DNA of 5,576 nt from positions 1 to 5,576 of the forward strand of contig JAKATV010000403.1 of assembly GCA_021818565.1 (NCBI GenBank), given 5' to 3'. Positions within the stretch are counted from its first letter, which is position 1. The number at the start of each line of letters is the position of its first letter. Shown piece by piece: positions 1 through 5,576 of the stretch. Under the pieces are notes generated by a model. It saw only the letters and a program-made list of their open reading frames with translations, was not told where the DNA came from and made no database searches. This DNA comes from Planctomycetota bacterium (GTDB lineage: Bacteria; Planctomycetota; Phycisphaerae; WQYP01). Made by a program: the position numbers and the translations under genes.

Positions 1-205
1 CAACGACCGCATGTAAACATCCTTTATCGAACTTTCCGCTTATCGGAATTTGAATCGTATAGGCAGTTGATGCTACAGTACATAAAGGATCTTGGCGGCC
101 GCCGTGCGGAATCCTGGAATTTTGCAGCAGGATTGGCCGGCAGGCGGACTGCGGAGAGAGATTAACGTTCGCCTTGACGGAAAAGGCTGGCTTAAGTTCC
201 GATGG
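1..205. other. Upstream region: leader or end of an unseen upstream gene
   Basis: No gene is firmly identified here. The + strand frame beginning at base 1 is open from the left edge to a TAA at 163-165 (54 codons). This could be the C-terminus of a gene lying mostly outside the window, in which case the ATG at 206 would follow it by 40 bases. The peptide matches no family I recognise and its last third is rich in Arg and Ala, so it may be chance. A TTG at 92 opens the long frame of the next gene, but the AAGGA at 85-89 lies only two bases before it, too close for a normal ribosome binding site. No convincing -35/-10 pair was found. Confidence 0.3.
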
Positions 206-1162
206 ATGACATGCATGGATGATCGAACAGCCTATCTGCTTAATGGACTTGTGGAGCGGCATTACGACATTGGTCGTGTGCTGCGGTTCAGGAAAATAAA
301 GCGCGGGCGGCAGGCGGAATGCTTTGAAATACTTACTGTGGGGCAACAGGAATTTCTGCTTTTATTATTTCCCGCGGTGTTTAATGCCGCTCAATTGCAA
401 TACACCGGAGACTTAACCGCCCGCCTGGGCGCTGCGGGCTTTCCAGTTCCCAAGACGATTCATGCCAGCAGTCCTGACACCGGCTGGCTGGCAGCCGGGC
501 CGCAAGGCTCGCACCTGATGCTTAGCACGCAGCCGCAGGGCCAGCCATTGGAAGCGGGGGCGTGGAGCAGTCAGAATTTAAGCCATTTGGGATTACGTCT
601 GGCTTGGCTGCATAAATTGTTAGGCCAACAGCGGCCTTCCACAGCGGTAACCTCCATGGACTTGGCGCGGCAGTTGCAAAACCTGTTGGAAAATCCGGCA
701 CCGGGACGCGAAGGTGTCATGGCGGCGTTGAAAACTCAGCAGTTGCAACAGCTTACCACGCAACTTGCCGATATTTCTGTGGAATGTACGCACTGCTGGC
801 ACGGAGCTTTAACCCCCGAAGCTATTCTGCTGGATGCCGACCATCAAATTACGTCAATCCTGGATTGGGGATATTGTCAGGCGGGGATGGCGTATGAAGA
901 TGTGGTGGATGTGTTTTTGAATTGGTGCGTGGATCATGACGGGCAAATACGGTCCCCGGAGGCACAAACCTTTTTGCAGGCTTATTTTTCGCTGCAAAAC
1001 ACCAATGGCCCGTCCTGGCATTCAGCGGTGGTTTTATGGACCGGCCACCGGTTGATCGCGGCCCTTTCCGGACGTGCGGGGCTGCCGCGGGGATTTGCGA
1101 CGATTCTGGAAAATCCGCATTTTCTTTCAGCAGCCATCACGATTTGCCAAAGCAAGTTATAA
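206..1162 (+). CDS. APH/homoserine-kinase-like fold protein, probable pseudokinase
   Basis: Predicted 318-residue cytoplasmic protein with the aminoglycoside phosphotransferase (APH/ThrB-like) kinase fold. From the ATG at 206, the N-lobe starts near residue 10 (VERHYDIGRVLRF, then KRGRQAECFEI resembling the glycine-loop strand). The lysine strand reads FLLLLFP near 50-56, with no Lys. The C-lobe helix LGLRLAWLHKLL is followed by the catalytic loop HGALTPEAIL at 199-208 and ILDWG near 218-222. Active relatives read HGDxxPxNxL; here the catalytic Asp and metal-binding Asn are both Ala, while the later Asp of ILDW remains. This suggests loss of phosphotransfer but a retained fold, so no substrate can be assigned. 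The frame is uninterrupted, which argues against decay. The start is uncertain: TTG 92, GTG 104, ATG 206 and ATG 215 share the frame; I chose 206 because the domain begins soon after it. lepA follows 53 bases downstream. Confidence 0.72.
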   Translation: MTCMDDRTAYLLNGLVERHYDIGRVLRFRKIKRGRQAECFEILTVGQQEFLLLLFPAVFNAAQLQYTGDLTARLGAAGFPVPKTIHASSPDTGWLAAGPQGSHLMLSTQPQGQPLEAGAWSSQNLSHLGLRLAWLHKLLGQQRPSTAVTSMDLARQLQNLLENPAPGREGVMAALKTQQLQQLTTQLADISVECTHCWHGALTPEAILLDADHQITSILDWGYCQAGMAYEDVVDVFLNWCVDHDGQIRSPEAQTFLQAYFSLQNTNGPSWHSAVVLWTGHRLIAALSGRAGLPRGFATILENPHFLSAAITICQSKL

Positions 1163-1215
1163 TAACGGGTCTGGCGGGTAGATCGTTGCCCGTGTTAAGA
1201 GGCGCACCAAAACCC

Positions 1216-3003
1216 ATGGATATACGCAATTTTTCAATCGTGGCCCATATTGACCACGGTAAATCAACACTGGCGGATCGCATTCTCGAACGCACCGGTG
1301 CTATTACCGAGCGCGACATGCAGGCCCAATTCCTTGATGATCTCGACTTGGAACGCGAGCGCGGCATTACCATTAAGGCCAGTGCGGTAACCGTGCCGTA
1401 TACGTTGGACAACCGCCTTTATATGTTCAATCTGATCGATACGCCGGGGCACGTTGATTTTCATTATGAGGTGGCCAAGGCATTGCAGGCGTGCGAGGGG
1501 GCGCTACTGCTGGTGGATGCCACGCAAGGCGTGCAGGCTCAAACGGTAGCCAATGCATACGCGGCCATTGAAGCCGGCTTGGAAATTGTTCCCGTGATCA
1601 ACAAAATTGACCTCCCCAGCGCCCGGCCCGACCAGGTGGCAGAGGAAATGGAACAGGTCCTGGGTATTGATGCCCTGTCCGCTGTGCATATCAGTGCCAA
1701 AAGCGGATTGGGTGTTGATGAATTGCTGCGGGCCATTTGCCTGCGTTTGCCCGCGCCGCGCGGCCTGGCGGAAAAGCCGTTACAAGCGCTGATATTTGAC
1801 AGCAAATATGATGATTATCGCGGTGTAATTGTCTACATCCGCGTGATGAATGGCAAAATCGTCGTCGGTCAAAAGATCCGTCTGATGGGCGAGCAACAGG
1901 TCTATCAAATTACCGGCCTGGGCAAGTTTGCGCCGCGCGCTGTGAGCGTGGATTCGCTGGAGGCCGGCGAAGTCGGATTTCTGGTTGCCAATATTAAAAC
2001 CCTCAGTGATGTGACCATTGGTGATACGGTCACCGATGCCAATACGCCGGCGTCCGAAGCGTTACCGGGGTATCGGCCGCCCAAACAGATGGTCTACTGT
2101 GATTTTTATCCCGGACCCGACACCGAATATACGCAACTGCGCGAAGCGCTGGAAAAACTCCGCCTCAATGATTCGTCCTTCACATTTGAGCCGGAAACCT
2201 CTGACGCCCTGGGTTTCGGATTCCGGTGCGGATTTTTAGGCCTGCTGCACATGGAAATTGTGCAGGAACGTCTGGAGCGCGAGCAGCACGTGCAGGTGGT
2301 ACAGACCGCGCCAACTGTTCCGTATGAGATTTTACTGAATGACGGCGCGGTCAAAATGATTGACAGCGCATCGATGCTGCCGGACTTAAGCAAAGTGCGG
2401 GAAATTCGCGAACCGATGATTCGCGCTTCCATTATTGTGCCGGCGGAAAATATCGGCGATATTTCCAAACTCTGCCAGGATCGCCGCGGCATTTATAAAA
2501 AGACGGAATATCTGGGACCCAACCGCGTGATCATTGAATATGAAATGCCGCTGGCGGAAGTGATTTTTGATTTTTTTGATCGCTTGAAAACCGCGACGCG
2601 CGGTTACGGCACACTGGACTACGACCTGATCGGATTCCGGGCTGATGATCTGGTAAAAATGGACATCCTCGTAAACGCCCAGGCGATTGATGCGTTAAGC
2701 CTGATTGTGCATAAGTCCAAGGCCGAATCCCGTGGACGCGCCATTATCCGGAAACTCAAAGAGGAAATCGGCAAACATTTATTTGAAGTGCCCCTGCAGG
2801 CGGCGGTGGGTTCGCGCGTGATTGCCCGTGAAACCATTAGCGCGATGCGCAAGAACGTCACCGCCAAATGTTATGGCGGCGATGTAAGCCGCAAACGTAA
2901 ACTGCTGGAAAAGCAAAAAGCCGGTAAAAAGAGAATGAAGCAGGTCGGGCAGGTGGAAATACCGCAAGAAGCGTTCATGGCCGTCCTTGAGCCGGGGGAT
3001 TAA
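1216..3003 (+). CDS. lepA: Elongation factor 4 (LepA), ribosome-associated GTPase
   Basis: Complete 595-residue LepA/EF4, the usual family length. It is a translational GTPase that binds the ribosome and is linked to back-translocation of stalled complexes and to 30S subunit biogenesis. Visible motifs: G1 AHIDHGKST (10-18), G2 RGIT (49-52), G3 DTPGH (75-79, including the catalytic His), G4 NKID (129-132) and G5 SAKSG (160-164). A beta-barrel domain (about 186-280) and EF-G-like domains III and V follow (YPGPDTEY near 298; FGFRCGFLGLLHMEIVQERL near 334-353). The LepA-specific C-terminal domain (about 485-595) has FEVPLQAAVGSRVIARET, KCYGGDVSRKRKLLEKQKAG and KKRMKQVGQVEIPQEAF. The frame is open back to an ATG at 1036, but that stretch overlaps the previous gene and is not LepA-like, so I chose ATG 1216. 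AAGAGG at 1197-1202 is a weak, distant ribosome binding site (13 bases). Probably cotranscribed with the kinase-like gene. Confidence 0.98.
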   Translation: MDIRNFSIVAHIDHGKSTLADRILERTGAITERDMQAQFLDDLDLERERGITIKASAVTVPYTLDNRLYMFNLIDTPGHVDFHYEVAKALQACEGALLLVDATQGVQAQTVANAYAAIEAGLEIVPVINKIDLPSARPDQVAEEMEQVLGIDALSAVHISAKSGLGVDELLRAICLRLPAPRGLAEKPLQALIFDSKYDDYRGVIVYIRVMNGKIVVGQKIRLMGEQQVYQITGLGKFAPRAVSVDSLEAGEVGFLVANIKTLSDVTIGDTVTDANTPASEALPGYRPPKQMVYCDFYPGPDTEYTQLREALEKLRLNDSSFTFEPETSDALGFGFRCGFLGLLHMEIVQERLEREQHVQVVQTAPTVPYEILLNDGAVKMIDSASMLPDLSKVREIREPMIRASIIVPAENIGDISKLCQDRRGIYKKTEYLGPNRVIIEYEMPLAEVIFDFFDRLKTATRGYGTLDYDLIGFRADDLVKMDILVNAQAIDALSLIVHKSKAESRGRAIIRKLKEEIGKHLFEVPLQAAVGSRVIARETISAMRKNVTAKCYGGDVSRKRKLLEKQKAGKKRMKQVGQVEIPQEAFMAVLEPGD

Positions 3004-3022
3004 TGTCCCGTGCGGCCGCGCG

Positions 3023-3048
3023 GTGGCGTCGCAATATTTACGCGCCAC
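3023..3048. terminator. Possible weak terminator stem after lepA
   Basis: GTGGCG (3023-3028) and CGCCAC (3043-3048) form a perfect 6-bp inverted repeat around a 14-base AT-rich loop, 20 bases past the lepA stop. There is no run of T after it on either strand, so it lacks the second half of a Rho-independent terminator. Its position between convergent genes is the main argument in its favour. Confidence 0.25.
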
Positions 3049-3075
3049 ATTGCCGTATGGAGAAACTTCACACAG

Positions 3076-3094
3076 CCGCCGGCTTTGTAGGCGG
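3076..3094. terminator. Short inverted repeat in convergent spacer
   Basis: CCGCC (3076-3080) pairs with GGCGG (3090-3094) across a 9-base loop, with one G-U pair possible outside. The stem is short but all G-C. No T-tract follows on either strand. It could be a transcript-end stem for either convergent gene, or chance in GC-rich DNA. Confidence 0.2.
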
Positions 3095-3168
3095 TGAAAC
3101 ACGCGCTGAAAGAATCAAGGAGCCTGTCCGGGCAATCGCCGGCCCCGACCTTCATCCCCAGGCTATGG

Positions 3169-4698
3169 CTATTTCGTAGCCTGCCCCCAGTTGCCGCCTC
3201 TGACGAAAATGTTCGCCGCCCAGCCTCTACGAAGATCCAATCCGCCTATACCTGTCGGCACCCCCATGCTTTTCACTTGGAAGCCTCGGCCATCCGCAGT
3301 TACCGCATATTGAAATGGCGCACCGCTGAAAGCGTCCGTGGGCGCAGATTTAAGATCGGTCGGAACAAGATCGGCGAGTATTGCGGGATATTTTCCGCGC
3401 ACCTTTTTGAATCTTGCCAATGCAATGGCAATCTCGGTAAGCCGCCGCTGGGTCGTAATACTCCGGCGGTAACAGGCAAGATGGACCGCGCTTGGATTCG
3501 CCAACACTATGGCAATATTGGCTGGATCTAATATCACGTTGGCTGGAGAAGCGTATCCGTTGATGATTTGCTTGAGATGCTTCATTTGCCGACATTCCTT
3601 TTTAAAATCCGGTAATTTACTCGCTGCAACCTCGGCGTCGAAAATCTGGTTTTCCTCCCGCATCATCGCCGTGTAATCTATGGGCCATAGCGCGTTCCAA
3701 ACTTCTTTGTCAGTTTTTGGCATCCCTTTAATATTAAGAATCATCAACCCATTCTGGTCCAGCATCATGATCATGCTTAATCCGGTGTATCGCTGATCAT
3801 CCAAGGCCTCCGCAAGAGGCGGAAGTGAGGGGCGTGTTTCAACCGAAGCCAATAACGCGCCCAGTTGCTTCGCGGAAAATTGCCCCGAGTTGGCCGCCGC
3901 CTGAACCATGCGCAGGGAAATTGACTCAAACCGAATTCCCACCAAGTACGAAGCCACGTCCGGAGACTGCGTCACCAAGAGTGCCAATTGTTGGATGCGG
4001 TTTGCCCAGGCGATTGCGCCCGCGGCATTACCCTGACCAAGCAGCAACATCCCCCGCATAGCCGCGACCTGCGCTAAAAAATTCAAGGGTCGCAGCATGG
4101 GTACGCGGGCATGAATTAATCCGCGGTCGGGACTCTCCAGTGGTACATAATACCGTGGCCGTTTTACCGCGCGGGCAAGGAGCGCCAGCGGCCTGAGATT
4201 TGCTTGTATCCACTGTGCCATCACCGGGTATTGGGTTGCCGTCCACGCATGGCTTGCCAGATTTAATTCCAGGTGCCATCGGTTGTCGCGGTTAGGATTT
4301 TTCGGAAGTGGATGTTTCTGCGCCCACTGAGAAAGCGTGATCGGTCGGCTCGCATTCGGCGTAAATGGCTTCATATCCAATTGCCACAAGATGTTTTTGC
4401 CATACCACGTCTGGGCCGGGAAGAGCTCCGGCCCTGCGGCCCTGATCAACAATACCGCCGCGTCATTTTTTTTCGTCACTCCCTTTCGGGCCAATTGGTT
4501 CAGTCCCCTTACGTAATTAATACCACCAGCTTTTGAAGCGGGACCCAAAAGCCGCGTGGTCGCGTAGCCAACTGGGACAATCCTCCAGATATGAACCCAT
4601 ATCTGATCCACGGCCACCGGAACCATCAGCATGAGAAGAACGACAACAGGCAATCGCCATCGCTTGGCCAAAGCGAATCTTGAATGGGTTGCGGACAT
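3169..4698 (-). CDS. Membrane-anchored protein of unknown function with degenerate pseudopilin-like C-terminus
   Basis: Predicted 509 residues from the ATG at 4698. A basic N-terminus (SRFALAKRWR) is followed by one hydrophobic segment near 15-34 (LPVVVLLMLMVPVAV), so a single N-terminal membrane anchor with the rest outside the cytoplasm is likely. The middle is mostly helical and Ala/Leu-rich and matches no domain I can name. The last about 90 residues (from RRLTEIAIALARFKK) run ALARFKKVRGKYPAILADLVP, then DAFSGAPFQYAVTADGRGFQVKSMG. This resembles the C-terminus of planctomycete proteins related to type II secretion pseudopilins, where the pattern is LxxYxxxxGxYPxxLxxLVP...DPFSGxPLxY...YSVG. 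The Asp-rich tail usual there (NGxDDGG) reads GVPTGIGG, so any metal site is probably lost. The substrate and partner are unknown. The frame extends to a TTG at 4734, adding 12 residues before the Met; neither start has a good ribosome binding site. It lies just downstream of the GH20-like gene, probably in the same transcript. Confidence 0.75.
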   Translation of the reverse strand: MSATHSRFALAKRWRLPVVVLLMLMVPVAVDQIWVHIWRIVPVGYATTRLLGPASKAGGINYVRGLNQLARKGVTKKNDAAVLLIRAAGPELFPAQTWYGKNILWQLDMKPFTPNASRPITLSQWAQKHPLPKNPNRDNRWHLELNLASHAWTATQYPVMAQWIQANLRPLALLARAVKRPRYYVPLESPDRGLIHARVPMLRPLNFLAQVAAMRGMLLLGQGNAAGAIAWANRIQQLALLVTQSPDVASYLVGIRFESISLRMVQAAANSGQFSAKQLGALLASVETRPSLPPLAEALDDQRYTGLSMIMMLDQNGLMILNIKGMPKTDKEVWNALWPIDYTAMMREENQIFDAEVAASKLPDFKKECRQMKHLKQIINGYASPANVILDPANIAIVLANPSAVHLACYRRSITTQRRLTEIAIALARFKKVRGKYPAILADLVPTDLKSAPTDAFSGAPFQYAVTADGRGFQVKSMGVPTGIGGLDLRRGWAANIFVRGGNWGQATK

Positions 4699-4776
4699 TT
4701 GAATAACAATACCGGTGGGTGTTTGGCCAGTCAACGGCTGCCCAGCATCCGACAGCTTGGCGAATGCGCCAGAAAA

Positions 4777-5576
4777 TCAAAAAAAGGTACCTGACACCTT
4801 TTTTGAAGCGGTGGCGGAATTTTCGCGATGTTCGCTGAGGCGGTGATCAAAAATAGCCAGGATATCTTCCAGACGCGATGGCTTGTTGCGTTGTAACCAA
4901 AGGTTGCCATACTGAACTTTTATTGCTTCAAGAAGTTGGATTTGCTGATCGGAAGTTGCCCTGTTTGTCTTCCCAGTGGCGAAGAAATCAAGCCGGGCCG
5001 TGGTGCGCGTGAGGGTATAGAGAATCTGATCGCGCGTGATAGCCAGTTCCCGCAAGGCCAACGCCTGCTGAGGATTTAACGTATCAGCGGGATGTTCAAA
5101 GCAAGAACAAATTGCGGCAAGATGCTTATGCTCATGTTCCAGCGATTCTACTTTCGCGAGATTCAGAAATTCTCTCTCATGCCAAGGCTCGCGCATGAGC
5201 TTGAAATCCAGTGAGGCATTGGGCAGCGGTTCTTTCGTGATGCGCTGATAAATATTGCCCATGGTCTGCAGGGCCGGCACGATCGTGCCCGCGCGGTCGC
5301 CCAGCAGTTGCAGGGCCGCCGCAACCCGATGCTTATCCGCGGAATCCTGCTGGGCGTTCCACGCCACAGCGGCACCGTACGCCATGGGAAGCAAGCTTAC
5401 CGCCAGCATCTGCTGATGGCCGTAATCGCCCCAGTCTGTATTCAAAAATCCCGCAGCGCCATGTTTTAATCCGCCGTGGGCGGCGTTGCGCAAATTAGCA
5501 GCCGCATTATCCCAGCGGCCGCCCAGGGATTGCCACGTGGAGGTGCCGGGGCATACATAAAATGCGCGGCTGAGAT
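4777..5576 (-). CDS. Probable GH20-like glycoside hydrolase (beta-N-acetylhexosaminidase type), C-terminal part
   Basis: The gene enters from the right edge. The frame is open to base 5576, so the TTG at 5493 is an internal Leu codon and not a start. 265 residues are visible. Near the edge the protein reads FYVCPGTSTWQSLGGRWDNA (5-24), then AAGFLNTDWGDYGHQQ (40-55) and a helical region ending NLWLQRNKPSRLEDIL. The PGTSxW, TDWGDxGH and RNxPxxLEDxL pattern is what I recall from family 20 glycoside hydrolases and GH20-like proteins of planctomycetes, which release terminal N-acetylhexosamines. The catalytic Asp-Glu pair would lie further upstream, outside the window, so activity and specificity cannot be judged. 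The last eight residues (KKVSGTFF) are encoded by a short inverted repeat and are probably an acquired tail. The next gene starts 42 or 78 bases beyond the stop, in the same frame. Confidence 0.68.
   Translation of the reverse strand, partial: LSRAFYVCPGTSTWQSLGGRWDNAAANLRNAAHGGLKHGAAGFLNTDWGDYGHQQMLAVSLLPMAYGAAVAWNAQQDSADKHRVAAALQLLGDRAGTIVPALQTMGNIYQRITKEPLPNASLDFKLMREPWHEREFLNLAKVESLEHEHKHLAAICSCFEHPADTLNPQQALALRELAITRDQILYTLTRTTARLDFFATGKTNRATSDQQIQLLEAIKVQYGNLWLQRNKPSRLEDILAIFDHRLSEHRENSATASKKVSGTFF
4779..4804. repeat. Short A/T-flanked inverted repeat, probable dispersed REP-like element
   Basis: AAAAAAGGT (4780-4788) and ACCTTTTTT (4796-4804) are perfect 9-bp inverted arms around a 7-base loop (ACCTGAC); a seventh A lies at 4779. 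The core reads GGTGTCAGGTACC on the - strand. From memory, unverified, very similar A-run/GGTGTCAGGTACC/T-run units occur many times in assorted bacterial genomes, often at gene ends and near Y1-type (RAYT) transposases. Here the unit overlaps the last codons of the GH20-like gene and touches its TGA (4777-4779). Its A/T tracts on both sides could also give weak bidirectional termination, although the stem has only three G-C pairs. It is the only copy in the window. Confidence 0.6.

Larger units (their letters stand above)
3004..3168. other. Convergent intergenic spacer
   Basis: This 165-base gap separates the 3' end of lepA (+) from the 3' end of the membrane-anchored protein gene (-). It holds two short inverted repeats, listed separately, and no T-tract that would make either a standard intrinsic terminator. 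I see no coding potential that belongs here. The + strand frame opening at 3094 runs straight into the antisense of the downstream gene and is a shadow. Confidence 0.6.

Noticed and set aside
1036..1215. N-terminal extension of LepA by 60 residues from the ATG at 1036
   Set aside because: It overlaps the 3' end of the kinase-like gene in another frame and has no LepA similarity. LepA proteins begin just before the IRNFSIVAHIDHGKST stretch, which matches ATG 1216.
2106..2492. A - strand open frame of 128 codons inside lepA
   Set aside because: It is wholly antisense to a highly conserved part of lepA and has the Ser/Arg-rich composition of a shadow frame.
3094..3531. A + strand open frame of 145 codons
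   Set aside because: Most of it lies antisense to the membrane-anchored protein gene, has no recognisable motif, and its product is rich in Arg, Ser and Pro as expected of a shadow frame.
4028..4279. Alternative - strand open frame of 83 codons
   Set aside because: It lies within the membrane-anchored protein gene in another frame on the same strand and has no independent start context or recognisable product.
4777..4804. Selenocysteine or programmed readthrough at the TGA between the two - strand genes
   Set aside because: The only inverted repeat lies before the TGA in the transcript, while a bacterial SECIS hairpin would lie just after it. The downstream reading begins with its own start codons and membrane anchor, as a separate gene would.
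5491..5493. TTG at 5493 as the start of the GH20-like protein
   Set aside because: The frame continues upstream to the window edge through a family-like stretch (FYVCPGTSTW, SLGGRWDNA), so the gene is cut by the edge rather than starting here.

Overview
The window reads as bacterial chromosome, probably from the Planctomycetota and perhaps the class Phycisphaerae. That placement is inference. It rests on the LepA variant (HVDFHYEV after the G3 motif), on a membrane-anchored protein with a degenerate pseudopilin-like C-terminus of a kind common in planctomycetes, and on a GH20-like enzyme with the TDWGD motif. Start sites have poor Shine-Dalgarno sequences, which also fits. No rRNA, tRNA, CRISPR array, transposase or phage gene is visible.

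Layout: two genes on the + strand converge on two genes on the - strand. Positions 1-205 hold either the leader of the first gene or the end of an unseen upstream gene. Next comes a protein with an aminoglycoside-phosphotransferase/homoserine-kinase-like fold (ATG at 206, stop at 1162). After 53 bases lepA follows (1216-3003), encoding the ribosomal GTPase EF4; these two genes probably share a transcript. A 165-base convergent spacer (3004-3168) holds two short inverted repeats but no convincing intrinsic terminator. On the - strand, transcription enters from the right edge with the C-terminal 265 residues of a probable GH20-like glycoside hydrolase (5576-4777). It continues after a short gap into a planctomycete-type membrane-anchored protein (4698-3169).

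Two points stand out. First, the kinase-like protein beside lepA has lost the catalytic Asp and the metal-binding Asn of its catalytic loop (HGALTPEAIL where HGDxxPxNIL is expected), so it looks like a pseudokinase kept intact. Second, the end of the GH20-like gene is formed by a short A/T-flanked inverted repeat with core GGTGTCAGGTACC. It looks like a dispersed REP-type element that has supplied the last residues (KKVSGTFF) and almost reaches the stop codon. The two - strand genes are in the same frame, separated by one TGA. I see no evidence of a complete new defence or mobile system here.
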